Assembly: GCA_000432575.1 (NCBI GenBank)
Contig: HF996836.1
Location: forward strand, 7,656 to 71,655
Direction of reading: 5' to 3'
Length of the DNA stretch: 64,000 nt
Origin: Clostridium sp. CAG:762
GTDB taxonomy: Bacteria > Bacillota_I > Bacilli_A > RF39 > UBA660
Below, piece by piece: positions 1 through 8,605 of this stretch. The translations under genes and the position numbers were made by a program. The notes below the pieces were generated by a model. It was not told the origin of the DNA, did no database searches, and was given only the letters and a program-made list of their open reading frames with translations. How positions within the stretch are numbered: the stretch's first letter is position 1; each line of letters starts with the position of its first letter.

Positions 1-618
1 TTTGATTTTATCGCTTACTTTTTTGCCTCCCATAATAACAATAAAAGGTTTTGTGTTTTCTTCTAAGAGGCTGTCTATTTTATTTAGTTCGTTTAAAACT
101 AGAAATCCTACAGCACTTGGAAGTATTTTGGCGATGCCGACATTAGAGGCATGTGCTCTATGTAAGGTACCATAAGCATCATTGATAAATACTTCGCCTA
201 AGGATGCCCAGTATGAAGCAAGATCCATATCACATGAGCTTTCTTTTTTTGAATTTAAATCTTCATATCTTGTATTTTCTATTAATAATATTTCTTTTTC
301 TTTTAAGTTAGAAGCCATTTTGGTTAGTTCATCACTTCTAGTATCTTTGGAAAATAGAATATTTTTATGGAGTAATTTACCTAATCGAATGCTAACAGGA
401 TATAGAGAATTTTTTGCTTTATCGCTTTCTTTTTTGATTTTACCTAAATGAGATAAGATAATTATTTTGCAATTATTTTTAAGTAAATAATTAATTGTAT
501 CTAAACTCATTCTAATTCTGGTATCGTCTTCTATAATTCCGTCTTTGATGGGTACATTGTAATCACATCTTAATATTACTTTTTTACTACTTAAATCCAT
601 ATCTGTTATACTACGCAT
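1..618 (-). CDS. pgk: Phosphoglycerate kinase, N-terminal 206 residues (gene runs off the left edge)
   Basis: This is the N-terminal half of the glycolytic enzyme that transfers phosphate between 1,3-bisphosphoglycerate and ADP in the cytoplasm. The reading frame runs open from the start to base 1, so the C-terminal nucleotide-binding half lies outside the window. Visible family motifs are the substrate-binding RCDYNVP near residue 20, LSHLGK near residue 55, the ENTR(Y/F) block, the NDAFGTLHRAHAS-like block (here NDAYGTLHRAHAS) and VMGGKKV near the cut end. I chose the ATG at 618 because an AGAG-type ribosome site sits about nine bases upstream; the in-frame ATG at 627 would lie too close to it. 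A promoter with an extended -10 lies at 645-653. Identity is secure. Confidence 0.96.
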   Translation of the reverse strand, partial: MRSITDMDLSSKKVILRCDYNVPIKDGIIEDDTRIRMSLDTINYLLKNNCKIIILSHLGKIKKESDKAKNSLYPVSIRLGKLLHKNILFSKDTRSDELTKMASNLKEKEILLIENTRYEDLNSKKESSCDMDLASYWASLGEVFINDAYGTLHRAHASNVGIAKILPSAVGFLVLNELNKIDSLLEENTKPFIVIMGGKKVSDKIK

Positions 619-644
619 GTGAATCATCTCTACTTTCTTATTTG

Positions 645-653
645 ATTATAGCA
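645..653 (-). promoter_or_regulatory. Extended -10 promoter of pgk
   Basis: On the minus strand the sequence reads TATGCTATAATC, giving TGnTATAAT, an extended -10 about 30 bases before the pgk start. No good -35 is seen, which is usual for this promoter class. Confidence 0.6.
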
Positions 654-725
654 TACTTTTTTATGATTTAAAATAATTATTATATTTATTTGACACTTTT
701 AATGGTTAAATACTATTATTTGTTG

Positions 726-753
726 TTTTTGCTATGCTGTTATAGTTCTTTAG
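726..753 (+). repeat. Dispersed intergenic element, copy A
   Basis: This is a copy of the family TTTTGCTATGCTGTTATAAT, here ending in TATAGTTCTTTAG. It lies between the tRNA-Thr transcript terminator and the pgk promoter, oriented against pgk. No clear inverted partner is seen. Confidence 0.7.
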
Positions 754-770
754 ATTGATTAAATGAATAG

Positions 771-802
771 AAAAAAATAAGATAATAAATGAATCTTATT
801 TT
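771..802 (-). terminator. Rho-independent terminator after the ybaK/tRNA-Thr unit
   Basis: A 9-bp stem (AAATAAGAT paired with ATCTTATTT) with a 9-base loop is followed on the minus strand by a run of seven T. The rest of the 619-930 gap holds only repeat copy A, the pgk promoter and A+T-rich sequence. Confidence 0.7.
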
Positions 803-930
803 GTTATTGGTTTTGTATTTATCTATTTTTATTTTAAAATTTATACTGGTAAAAAAAATACCAATTTCTTTTAAAATTGATATTTTCTATACTTAATCCA
901 AAACTATAAAAGTCTGGACAGATTTCCCAA

Positions 931-1006
931 TGGTGCTGAAAATAGGACTTGAACCTACGACCTATCCCTTACGAGAGGATTGCTCTACCAACTGAGCTAT
1001 TTCAGC
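931..1006 (-). tRNA. tRNA-Thr (anticodon CGT), CCA encoded
   Basis: The minus strand folds as a 76-base cloverleaf. The acceptor stem is GCTGAAA with TTTCAGC, the D arm is GCTC/GAGC, the anticodon loop is CTCGTAA with anticodon CGT, and the T arm is GTAGG/CCTAT with loop TTCAAGT. Discriminator A and an encoded CCA follow. It reads ACG threonine codons. It lies eight bases after the YbaK-like gene and is probably co-transcribed with it. Confidence 0.95.
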
Positions 1007-1014
1007 TTAAAGGC

Positions 1015-1488
1015 CTAATCGATAGGCTTGCATACATCAACATATTTATTAGTTGGTATTATTTCTTCTAATTCTTTTATACTAAGTTCAATTGCCGAAT
1101 TGCAACTACCACAGGCTGGGAAGACGGTATCATATTTTTTTAGGGATATGTCTAAGTAGATATCTGCTTCTTCTTTTAAACCAAAGGGACATATTCCTCC
1201 AACAGGATGTCCTGTATGAATTAAGGCTTCGTCTTTGTTTAGCATTCTTGGTTTAAAACCAAATGTATTTTTAAATTTAGCATTATCTAGTTTCATATTG
1301 CCCGCCATAAGGATAAGCATTATTTTATCTTCACCATTTTTTAAGGAAATGGTTTTGGCTATTCTTTCGGGTAATGTATTTAAGGCATTAGCTGCCTCTA
1401 AAACAGTGGCACTGCTTTCATTTAGTATAATTATATCTTTATCTTTGTTATATTTTTTTAAATGATTTTTTACACTTGTAATACTCAT
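1015..1488 (-). CDS. YbaK/EbsC-family aminoacyl-tRNA deacylase
   Basis: The 157-residue product is a single YbaK/EbsC domain, the family that removes wrongly attached amino acids from tRNA (typically Cys from tRNA-Pro) in the cytoplasm. Typical features are the N-terminal helix followed by TVLEAANALNT near residue 30, the lysine in AKTI(S/L), the VGGICPFGL segment near residue 97 that lines the active site, and the late PACGSCNSAIELS block. A ribosome site AAGAGG lies six bases before the ATG. The upstream zinc-ribbon-like gene ends nine bases before it, and tRNA-Thr follows, so the three may form one unit. Substrate specificity is not fixed by the sequence. Confidence 0.9.
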   Translation of the reverse strand: MSITSVKNHLKKYNKDKDIIILNESSATVLEAANALNTLPERIAKTISLKNGEDKIMLILMAGNMKLDNAKFKNTFGFKPRMLNKDEALIHTGHPVGGICPFGLKEEADIYLDISLKKYDTVFPACGSCNSAIELSIKELEEIIPTNKYVDVCKPID

Positions 1489-1497
1489 ATTAACCTC

Positions 1498-1875
1498 TTA
1501 TTTTTTAATAAGTTTTTTATTATTGGTACTATTATTTATTTTATCTAATTCATTTTTTATTTCGTCTTTGTGTTTTATAAAATATCTATTTAAATTAAAA
1601 TATTCTTTGTCTTTATTGCAATAAGCAAGGGATGTTATGAAACCTTTGATATAATGAATATCTTTAGTTCTAGTAACATCGGTTAAGTAAACGCATCGAT
1701 TGTTTTCAAAACCACTGCTGATGCTTTGAATTATGTTAGATGAACAGATAGGACAGTAATAGAAATAAAAACCCGTTCTTCCTTCATCATTGCTACTTTT
1801 GAAAACTACTTCATGATTACAATTATCTATATTTATTTCACCATTTAAAAACTTACTAGGATTAAATTTATTCAT
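1498..1875 (-). CDS. Small zinc-ribbon-like protein of unknown function
   Basis: The product is 125 residues, starting at the ATG with AAAGGG eight bases upstream; a GTG nine bases earlier is possible. I do not recognise the family. It contains a possible metal site: C-N-H near residue 20 and CPIC near residue 42, with a further cysteine later. The C-terminal third is lysine- and asparagine-rich and likely disordered. It sits between tRNA-Ser and the YbaK-like gene, nine bases from the latter. No membrane segment or signal peptide is present. A structural zinc site is inferred only from the cysteine spacing. Confidence 0.6.
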   Translation of the reverse strand: MNKFNPSKFLNGEINIDNCNHEVVFKSSNDEGRTGFYFYYCPICSSNIIQSISSGFENNRCVYLTDVTRTKDIHYIKGFITSLAYCNKDKEYFNLNRYFIKHKDEIKNELDKINNSTNNKKLIKK

Positions 1876-1936
1876 ATAACACACCCTTTCTTAGAAAAAA
1901 TAAAAATCCTTAACGGATGCTACTTACAAATATATA

Positions 1937-2027
1937 TGGCGGAGTAGGAGAGATTTGAACTCTCGCACCAGTTTCCCAGTCTACACCCTTAGCAGGGGCG
2001 CCTCTTCAGCCTCTTGAGTACTACTCC
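1937..2027 (-). tRNA. tRNA-Ser (anticodon GCT), CCA encoded
   Basis: The minus strand folds as a 91-base class II tRNA. The acceptor is GGAGTAG/CTACTCC, the anticodon stem-loop is CGCCC-CTGCTAA-GGGTG with anticodon GCT, the long variable arm is typical of serine tRNAs, and the T arm is GAGAG/CTCTC. Discriminator G and an encoded CCA follow. It decodes AGC and AGT. Confidence 0.95.
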
Positions 2028-2115
2028 ATCTGCCACATTAATATTGTATATTAAAAGTAATTATTTGTCAAACATTTTTTTAAACATTTTAACATAGAAT
2101 TCATTAGGTGAATTT

Positions 2116-2874
2116 ATGAAAACAAGTATTTTAGGTATTAATATTAATTATATGCATGTTGGTCATGGTAAGAATTTGATTCTTTTACATGGTTGGGGGC
2201 TTTGTTTGGATTATTTTAATAATCTTATTAATGATTTGAAGGATAATTACTCTATTTATGCTATTGATTTACCCGGATTTGGTGAGAGTGAATTAAGAGA
2301 ATCTTTTAATACTGCTGATTATAGTGAGATAGTTTTAGAATTTATTAAGCAATTCAAAATACAATCCCCTACTTTGCTTGGTCATTCTTTTGGTGGCAAG
2401 GTGATTATTGATCTTGTTACTAATAGGAAATATAATCCTGATAAGATAATTTTAATTGATTCAGCAGGAATAAATAAAAAGAAAAGTATTTATAAGAAGT
2501 ATAAGATGTATAAGTATAAATTGTTAAAGAATTTAATAAAGAAATTTTATAATGAGAAAAGAGCTAATTATTTGCTTGATGATTTGAGGAGAAAATATGG
2601 TTCTAAGGATTATAATAATAGTAATGTTATTTTAAGAAATACTTTGGTAAAAGTGGTTAATGATAATTATATAGATAAACTTAGTTTAATAAAGTGTCCT
2701 ACGATTTTGTTGTGGGGTGAATATGATACGGAAACTCCAATAAGTGATGGTATGATTATGAATAAGTATATTAAGGATTCGGCTTTGATTACTATTAAAA
2801 ATGCAAACCATTTTCCTTTAAGTACTAATTATATGGAATGTTTATTGATTATTGATAGTTTTTTGAGGAGTTAG
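2116..2874 (+). CDS. Alpha/beta hydrolase
   Basis: The 252-residue cytoplasmic protein has the alpha/beta hydrolase fold. HGWG near residue 26 forms the oxyanion region and DLPGFGES follows. The nucleophile elbow is GHSFGG near residue 93 with serine as nucleophile. The acid is expected near LLWGEYDTETP (residue 200) and the catalytic histidine is in NANHFPL near residue 232. An AGGTGA ribosome site lies about six bases upstream. It is a single-gene unit facing the LTA-synthase-like operon, with a shared terminator after it. Substrate cannot be predicted: related enzymes include esterases, lipases and MenH-like enzymes. Confidence 0.88.
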   Translation: MKTSILGININYMHVGHGKNLILLHGWGLCLDYFNNLINDLKDNYSIYAIDLPGFGESELRESFNTADYSEIVLEFIKQFKIQSPTLLGHSFGGKVIIDLVTNRKYNPDKIILIDSAGINKKKSIYKKYKMYKYKLLKNLIKKFYNEKRANYLLDDLRRKYGSKDYNNSNVILRNTLVKVVNDNYIDKLSLIKCPTILLWGEYDTETPISDGMIMNKYIKDSALITIKNANHFPLSTNYMECLLIIDSFLRS

Positions 2875-2876
2875 TT

Positions 2877-2905
2877 AAAAAAACACCTAGTTTTTTAGGT
2901 GCTCT
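2877..2905. terminator. Bidirectional terminator between hydrolase and LTA-synthase-like gene
   Basis: The stem CACCTA/TAGGTG is flanked by seven A on the left, giving T7 on the minus strand, and CTCTTTTC on the right. It is strongest as the terminator of the minus-strand operon ending at 2967. Confidence 0.75.
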
Positions 2906-2918
2906 TTTCATAAGATAA

Positions 2919-2943
2919 TTTTTAGAATTATAACAGCATAGCA
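2919..2943 (-). repeat. Dispersed intergenic element, copy B
   Basis: On the minus strand this reads TTGCTATGCTGTTATAATTC and on into TAAAAA. It lies between the stop codon of the LTA-synthase-like gene and its terminator, so it would be in the 3' untranslated part of that operon's transcript. Confidence 0.75.
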
Positions 2944-2966
2944 ATAGTATATAATTTTAATGTTAT

Positions 2967-4904
2967 TTATTTTAAGACATTGTAATAATTAGATTTGATT
3001 ATTAGTCTGCTCATGTTCATTCTATTGGCTACGATATTACTAATATTTTGAATGTAATCTTCGCTTACTTCTTCGCTGTTGTTTATTATTTTGTTACCAC
3101 TTGTTAAATAGGTTCCTTTGTTTGTTACCCAACTTCTGTTTTTGAAGAATGCTATTCCCTCACTATCACTGAAAATATCTTTTCCCATGAATAATCTTGA
3201 ATCGTATTTTAAACCAAATAAGTTATATACGGTAGGTATTACATCAATAGACATGGCTACTTTATCCACTGTAGTCTTTTTTATTTTACTATTCCATATT
3301 ATAAGGTTATTGCTATTTATTTCTACAACAGCATCTCTTTGATAGTTTGATAATTCATTAATTTCTTCTAGTTTTAATCCATATGGATAGTGATCGCAGA
3401 GTAAAACGATAACTGTATCATCTAATTTGCCTTTTTCTTCTAGTTTGTTAATTAATAGTTCTAGTGCTTTGTCTAATTCTATTTGAGTAGCAAGATAGGC
3501 TTTAACGGGCTCACTGTAAGGTAAATCTTTTACTTTTTCATAATGTTTTTTGCTCATTTTGTTGCCCCAGTTATATTCAAAATGTCCAGATACTGTCATG
3601 TAATACGTCATAAATTTATCATTATCAAGATAATCACTGGTAGTTTGTTCGATCATTTCAACATCACTTTCTGGCCACTGTTTACAATTAATGAGTTTCT
3701 CTAAGCCATTGTAACAAGCTTTAAAGTTATCGAAACCCATTGATTTTATATATTTGTTTCTGTCTTGGAAGGTATATGAATGATCATGATAGGCATATGT
3801 TTGATATCCTTCATTTTTGAACATCGTGGCAAGTCCATAAGGGAAATAATTGTTTCCACTACGCCATGTTTTAAGTATTGTGTTATTAGCATATAGTCCA
3901 GTTAAGGATTGAAACTCTCCTCCTATGGTGCTTAAGTTATTAGAGGAATAATAGTTAGTGAAATGAAACCCGTCGTTAACTAATTTGTATAAGGTTGGGG
4001 TAAGTTCTTTTGAAACGGCAATTTCACTAAAACTTTCCGCGGTTATATATATTAGGTTTTTATTTTTAAATATTCCTGTATATTTGTTTTGTTTGGTCGG
4101 TGTATCATTCATAATATAATTGGTAATTGTTTTGTTATCGCCACTTACTTTGTTTAGGATACTATCAAAGTCAATATCTAATTTGTTGTCTTCGTAAACA
4201 AATATTTCGTCTTTATTATTTTTGTCTTGGTTATCTTTGTTTTCTTTATTATCATTTTTATTATTTATAATTATTTTTTCTTCAAAGCCTCTTATGGATC
4301 TGTCTATATCTATGAATGTAGCATTGATTAGGCCAAGTTTCTCAATATTTAGAGCGTTATCATTGATGTTATGATATAAGTCATATGCACTGTATGTAAT
4401 TCCTTTTTGTTTTTCTACATTGAAGGTGAAGACAAAGAAGAATACTATTATGGCAAGAAGATAAAATGGTATTTCTTTTAATTTCATTTTTTTAAAGCTA
4501 AGTTTATCTTTTAGTATTATTGCTAGTATTAAAGGAAGAAATAGTAGTAACACTCCGTAGATGTTTTTAAATATACCACTTATTCCATTACCAGCGAATT
4601 TTAGACCCTGATCACTTAGTTTAAATACTGATAATGAGAAAAAGGAATCAAATATTTTTTCAAAGACAAAATAAATATTATACCAAATACCTAGAAATCC
4701 ATATATAACAAAGGTAATGATTTTATTTACTTTTTCATTAAATAAACTGGTTATTAGTGTTATTATTAAAGAAATAGGTATCATAAATAGAATGATATTA
4801 ATAATCGTACTCCGCGAGAAGTTATCAAATGTTAAGATGCCATATATAAACTCTAATAATAGTAAAACTCCATAATTGAATAAAAATAGATAAAACTTTT
4901 TCAT
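2967..4904 (-). CDS. Membrane sulfatase-family enzyme, lipoteichoic acid synthase-like
   Basis: The 645-residue protein has an N-terminal block of about five membrane segments (residues 5-165), a lysine- and asparagine-rich linker (about 215-260) and an extracellular alkaline-phosphatase/sulfatase domain. The domain begins LIYITAESFSE (residue 284), which resembles the metal-binding start of LtaS. NNLSTIGGEFQSLTGL would carry the catalytic threonine. YAYHDHSYTF, the SGHFEYN block and LCDHYPYG fit the remaining metal ligands. LtaS enzymes transfer glycerol phosphate from phosphatidylglycerol to a growing teichoic chain. It is the last gene of the pduL operon, ten bases after the thioredoxin/CcdA-type gene. 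It could instead be another phosphoglycerol transferase. Confidence 0.85.
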   Translation of the reverse strand: MKKFYLFLFNYGVLLLLEFIYGILTFDNFSRSTIINIILFMIPISLIITLITSLFNEKVNKIITFVIYGFLGIWYNIYFVFEKIFDSFFSLSVFKLSDQGLKFAGNGISGIFKNIYGVLLLFLPLILAIILKDKLSFKKMKLKEIPFYLLAIIVFFFVFTFNVEKQKGITYSAYDLYHNINDNALNIEKLGLINATFIDIDRSIRGFEEKIIINNKNDNKENKDNQDKNNKDEIFVYEDNKLDIDFDSILNKVSGDNKTITNYIMNDTPTKQNKYTGIFKNKNLIYITAESFSEIAVSKELTPTLYKLVNDGFHFTNYYSSNNLSTIGGEFQSLTGLYANNTILKTWRSGNNYFPYGLATMFKNEGYQTYAYHDHSYTFQDRNKYIKSMGFDNFKACYNGLEKLINCKQWPESDVEMIEQTTSDYLDNDKFMTYYMTVSGHFEYNWGNKMSKKHYEKVKDLPYSEPVKAYLATQIELDKALELLINKLEEKGKLDDTVIVLLCDHYPYGLKLEEINELSNYQRDAVVEINSNNLIIWNSKIKKTTVDKVAMSIDVIPTVYNLFGLKYDSRLFMGKDIFSDSEGIAFFKNRSWVTNKGTYLTSGNKIINNSEEVSEDYIQNISNIVANRMNMSRLIIKSNYYNVLK

Positions 4905-4914
4905 ACTACACTTC

Positions 4915-6153
4915 CTAATTAAAATTAAACATTAACCATTCTGGTTTGATAAGCATTAGAATGCCTATTGCTATTAATAAAATACCCCCGATTAGTTTAG
5001 ATAGTTTTCCATATTTGGTAGAAAAACCTGTTAGTTCTAACGATATCATTGCTACGGTAAAGACAATAATGTCGTCTAACATAAAGAAGATTACATATAA
5101 GATAATATATAAATAGTATTCTAAATTGCTTAGATTATTCATGTTAAGTATTTCAATGTACATGACAGGTAATCCTGCTGAACAAGCTAGTTCTACTAGG
5201 TTAACGGTTATTGCTAAGGAGATAATACCAAGTAGTGCTAAGATAAAACTTTTTTCATGAGTGAATTTCTTTATTTTATCAAATATTTTTGCTCTTTTTT
5301 TATCGTCTATGACATTGCATCCTGTTTCTTTTCTGGTTTTTAGATAACTATAAAAATTAATGCTCCCGCCGATTAGGGCGATGATGGCAATGATGGTTCT
5401 AAATAATGTTACTTTGGTAATGATGCTTGTGATGTTTAGCCATGCTACCATGAATAAGAAATATATTAGGGATGATGTTATTATAAATGCTAGGCCTAAT
5501 GACCACATTCTTTTTTTATCTTTCATGCCAAGAAGCATGCTGATTAGGAATAGTAAAACCCACATGGCGCATGGATTAAAGCCATCTAATAAGCCAATTA
5601 TTATGGTTACTAAAGGTATTGCTAGATTTTTTAAATTTATTTTGCCAATTAAAGGGATATTTACTATTTTGTTGTTTTTTTCTTCTTTTATTAAATCGTC
5701 AATGTTGTCTTTGGTATTGTTATTTATTTCTTCTTTAGGCAATTCTATATTCCCCATATATTCTCCTACTATGTCTTTGTATCCAGTTTTGGAATATACT
5801 TCGATTATTTCTACAAATTCTTTTTTGGTATTTTCTTCACTGTAACCTGAATAATACTTTTCTCCAATAACGGTAAATGGTACTGTTTTTATTTTGATGT
5901 TAAAGTGATTTTCTACTTTTTTTAGCAATTCGTATGCTTCTTGAGTAGAAGTTTCGTGTTTATACACTTTTAAGTTATTGTATTTTTTTTCTAATTCATT
6001 AATTACTTTTATTTCTTTTGCACAATGATGGCATACTTTAGAATAAAATAGATGGATATTAACAATATTTTCTTCTAGTGCTTTAGTGCTAGGTATAAAG
6101 GTAAATAATGCTAAGACTAAAATAACTATATATTTTATATACTTATTTTTCAT
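4915..6153 (-). CDS. Secreted thioredoxin-like domain fused to CcdA/DsbD-type membrane domain
   Basis: The product is 412 residues. It starts with a signal-like hydrophobic segment (KYIVILVLALFTFIP), followed by an extracellular glutaredoxin/thioredoxin-like domain with CHHC (residues 41-44). An acidic linker leads to a domain of about six membrane segments that resembles CcdA/DsbD, with the FNPCAMW motif near residue 200 and a second cysteine in VELACSAGLP. Such proteins move electrons across the membrane to keep exported thiols reduced. I start at the ATG at 6153, which has AGAGG about nine bases upstream. The preceding thioredoxin-like gene ends one base before, so the two are translationally linked and probably work as a relay. 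Confidence 0.82.
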   Translation of the reverse strand: MKNKYIKYIVILVLALFTFIPSTKALEENIVNIHLFYSKVCHHCAKEIKVINELEKKYNNLKVYKHETSTQEAYELLKKVENHFNIKIKTVPFTVIGEKYYSGYSEENTKKEFVEIIEVYSKTGYKDIVGEYMGNIELPKEEINNNTKDNIDDLIKEEKNNKIVNIPLIGKINLKNLAIPLVTIIIGLLDGFNPCAMWVLLFLISMLLGMKDKKRMWSLGLAFIITSSLIYFLFMVAWLNITSIITKVTLFRTIIAIIALIGGSINFYSYLKTRKETGCNVIDDKKRAKIFDKIKKFTHEKSFILALLGIISLAITVNLVELACSAGLPVMYIEILNMNNLSNLEYYLYIILYVIFFMLDDIIVFTVAMISLELTGFSTKYGKLSKLIGGILLIAIGILMLIKPEWLMFNFN

Positions 6154-6154
6154 T

Positions 6155-6421
6155 TTAAAAACCTCTATATTTATTAATTGTTTCAATTAATTTATCATAA
6201 GATATTTCTCCAATTAATCTTTCTACTTCTTCTTCTTTGTTTAAAAATATAGTTACGGGTAAAATTTTACCTATGTTATATTTATTTACCATGTCTGTAT
6301 CTATATCATAGTCATAATTAGTAATATCAAGATCAGGTATTTCATTACATACTTTTTTCCATCTTGATTTCATTACTAAGCAACCAGGACACCATATTGC
6401 ATTAAATTTAATTATTTTCAT
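6155..6421 (-). CDS. Small thioredoxin-like protein
   Basis: The product has 88 residues and a thioredoxin fold start. WCPGC (residues 10-14) is the redox CxxC, followed by helical and strand segments, with ILPVTIFLNKE supplying the cis-proline region. No signal peptide is seen, so it should be cytoplasmic. It lies 12 bases after the cysteine desulfurase and directly abuts the membrane thiol reductase gene, which suggests it feeds electrons to that membrane protein. This pairing is inferred from context. Confidence 0.85.
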   Translation of the reverse strand: MKIIKFNAIWCPGCLVMKSRWKKVCNEIPDLDITNYDYDIDTDMVNKYNIGKILPVTIFLNKEEEVERLIGEISYDKLIETINKYRGF

Positions 6422-6433
6422 AAATTACCTCAC

Positions 6434-7555
6434 TCATAAATTTAGTTTATTTATACATTCATCAAATGTAGATAGGAAATAATCAATTTCACTTTCTGTT
6501 GTCATACAAGATATGCTAATTCTTAGAGTCGTATTTGATAATTCATAATCGTTGGTTAAAGCAAATACACTTTTAGATATTGAATCACTTTTGGAACAAG
6601 CACTTTTGGTAGATATATATATTTCTTTTTCTTCTAGGGCATGAATGAATGTTTCTGGTTTGATGTTTTTTAAACTAAAATTAATGGTATGAGGAATGGA
6701 ATTATTAGTACTATTTATATGAACGTTTTTGTATGTACTAAGTTTTTCTTTTACTCTATCACTTAATTTTTCTATATAGTCATAATTTTTATCTACGTTT
6801 GGAATGCTTAATTCTAGGGCTTTAGTAAGTCCTGCGATTAAAGGTAATGGTGGTGTGCCACTTCTATAGGGGGTTGTACTTTTTCCTCCGTGAATGAGTG
6901 GCTCAATTACAATGTTTTCTTTTTTTATTAGTAATCCTATACCTTTTGGTCCGAACAATTTATGGGCTGACATACTAGCTAAATCAATGTTGTTAAAATC
7001 AATATCTATTTTACCTAGAGCTTGGGTACAATCTACATGAAAAAAGCATTTTGGATAATTTTTTAAGATATTGGCAATTTCATTTATTGGTTCTTTGAGT
7101 CCTATTTCACTGTCAACAGCACATATGCTAACTAGAATTGTATCGTCTCTAAGGAGGCTTTTTAGGTGTTCTATATCTACTAAACCATTTTCTTTGATTT
7201 TAACAAAATCTACTTCAAAGCCTAAATCACTTAAATAGTTTAAGGGAGCTATAATAGAAGAGTGTTCTAAATATGTGGTTATGATGTGTTTACCACGATT
7301 TTGATATTTTAAACATATTCCTTTAATTGCTGTGTTGTTTGATTCACTAGCACCAGAGGTATATATGATTTCACTTGGTTTTACTTTGAGTAAATTACTA
7401 ATTATTTTGGTACATTTATCTTCTAATTCTTTACTTTTTACCCCTAAGGAGTGTAAGGAATTGGAATTTCCAGGATACTCTAAAGATACTTTGTTATATA
7501 TATCTAATACTTCTTTTCTAATTGGCGTGGTTGCCGAGTAATCTAAATATGTCAT
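6434..7555 (-). CDS. Cysteine desulfurase (NifS/IscS family)
   Basis: The 373-residue aminotransferase class V enzyme uses pyridoxal phosphate to take sulfur from cysteine for Fe-S clusters or thionucleosides. YLDYSATTP opens the protein. SGASESNNTA (about residue 68), VDCTQALGK (about 173) and SMSAHKLFGPKGIG (lysine near residue 199 binds PLP) follow. The sulfur-accepting cysteine is in STKSACSKS near residue 320. It lies in the pduL operon, two bases from pduL. No iscU/sufU scaffold is nearby, so whether it serves Fe-S assembly or tRNA thiolation cannot be told. Confidence 0.93.
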   Translation of the reverse strand: MTYLDYSATTPIRKEVLDIYNKVSLEYPGNSNSLHSLGVKSKELEDKCTKIISNLLKVKPSEIIYTSGASESNNTAIKGICLKYQNRGKHIITTYLEHSSIIAPLNYLSDLGFEVDFVKIKENGLVDIEHLKSLLRDDTILVSICAVDSEIGLKEPINEIANILKNYPKCFFHVDCTQALGKIDIDFNNIDLASMSAHKLFGPKGIGLLIKKENIVIEPLIHGGKSTTPYRSGTPPLPLIAGLTKALELSIPNVDKNYDYIEKLSDRVKEKLSTYKNVHINSTNNSIPHTINFSLKNIKPETFIHALEEKEIYISTKSACSKSDSISKSVFALTNDYELSNTTLRISISCMTTESEIDYFLSTFDECINKLNL

Positions 7556-7557
7556 TT

Positions 7558-8121
7558 TTACACTTCCTCATCTATAATTCTTACGTAATCTCCGTTTTTT
7601 AAATCGAAGGCATTGGCATCATCGGTATCTAAATGAAGTTCAAAATGATAACCTTTGCCTTTTTTGATATATACATTATCCATAATACCACCTTTTATTG
7701 TATTGACAATAACACTAACTTTTTGGCCATCATGATATGTATCGTCAATATTGTTAACATGGATATGTCTAACTGCTAAGATGCAACATTTTTTGGTGAC
7801 TTTGCCTTTTGGTCCTACAATAGTAACAACACTGGCATCTTCAAAATGACCTGATGAAGCATATGCAGGATTAATTTTTAATGTATAGGTGTCTGTTTTA
7901 GAGACTTCTACTTGTGTATAATTACGAAATGGTCCTAAAACTCTTACATTGTTTAGGGTACCTGCTTCTGTTTTTATAGTTACAACATCGTTTGATGCAA
8001 ACTCATCATCTTGTGATAAATCGTTTCTTTTTGTTAAATGACTATTTTTCCCAAATAATATTTCATAATCACTTTCAAGTAAATGAACGTGTCTATTAGA
8101 AACTCCTACTCTTATATTCAT
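7558..8121 (-). CDS. pduL: PduL-type phosphate acyltransferase
   Basis: The product of 187 residues matches the PduL family, which interconverts acyl-CoA and acyl phosphate (acetyl or propanoyl) independently of the Pta fold. The two beta-barrel halves show the zinc-binding histidines: VSNRHVHL at residues 7-14, the SGHFEDAS segment near residue 91, RHIHVN near residue 118 and HLDTDDANA near residue 165. It is the first gene of a five-gene minus-strand operon ending at 2967 and would supply acetyl phosphate for ATP production. No microcompartment shell genes are present and no encapsulation peptide is evident, so a housekeeping acetate role is likely. Confidence 0.92.
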   Translation of the reverse strand: MNIRVGVSNRHVHLLESDYEILFGKNSHLTKRNDLSQDDEFASNDVVTIKTEAGTLNNVRVLGPFRNYTQVEVSKTDTYTLKINPAYASSGHFEDASVVTIVGPKGKVTKKCCILAVRHIHVNNIDDTYHDGQKVSVIVNTIKGGIMDNVYIKKGKGYHFELHLDTDDANAFDLKNGDYVRIIDEEV

Positions 8122-8193
8122 ATAATCACCTTCAACCTTAAAAACATTATACTACATTTTTTTTGTTTTATAAAGAAAAAATCTAGTATTTTC

Positions 8194-8220
8194 ATATTTT
8201 ACTTAACTTATTCATATAAT
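8194..8220 (+). promoter_or_regulatory. Sigma-E-type promoter of gerQ
   Basis: ATATT at 8194-8198 is followed by exactly 14 bases and then CATATAAT at 8213-8220. This fits the mother-cell sigma-E pattern (ATATT, 14 bp, CATACAnT). It lies just before gerQ, which is sigma-E controlled in B. subtilis. Confidence 0.65.
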
Positions 8221-8242
8221 TTTTAAAGAAAGGAATGATTTT

Positions 8243-8605
8243 ATGAACAATGGTTATTATGGTAGTAATCCTACTTTCCCTGGTACTGGTTTAAATAATA
8301 ATACTATTCCAAACCAACAAAGTGTACCTAGTTATGAGGCTCAAAATGTTTTCACTAATGATGAGGAGATGTCATATATTGAGAACATTCTTAGGTTAAA
8401 TAAGGGGAAAATGGCTAAAGTATATGTAACAATTCCTGGTAGTGAAGATTATAAGGATAAACTTTTTACAGGAGTAATTGAACAAGCTGGAAGAGATCAT
8501 ATTATCTTAAGTAATCCTACTAATGGGGAATGGTATTTAATTTTAATGATTTACTTGGATTTTGTTACATTTGAAGAGCCAATTAAATTTATTAAAGAGT
8601 TTTAG
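8243..8605 (+). CDS. gerQ: Spore coat protein GerQ
   Basis: The 120-residue protein has an asparagine- and proline-rich N-terminus (residues 1-40) and then the conserved GerQ domain. Diagnostic blocks are SYIENILRLNKGK near residue 45, FTGVIEQAGRDHIILS near residue 75 and the LILMIYLDFVTFEE end. GerQ sits in the inner coat, is cross-linked by transglutaminase in Bacillus and is needed for cortex lytic enzyme CwlJ placement during germination. The start has AAAGGAATGA upstream and a sigma-E-like promoter at 8194-8220. No cwlJ is adjacent in this window. The identification is strong and is direct evidence of a spore-forming lineage. Confidence 0.93.
   Translation: MNNGYYGSNPTFPGTGLNNNTIPNQQSVPSYEAQNVFTNDEEMSYIENILRLNKGKMAKVYVTIPGSEDYKDKLFTGVIEQAGRDHIILSNPTNGEWYLILMIYLDFVTFEEPIKFIKEF

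Noticed and set aside
839..870. ACTGGTAAAAAAAATACCAAT as a terminator in the pgk-tRNA gap
   Set aside because: Only a 5-bp stem and no T run follows on either strand; the hairpin at 771-802 is much better.
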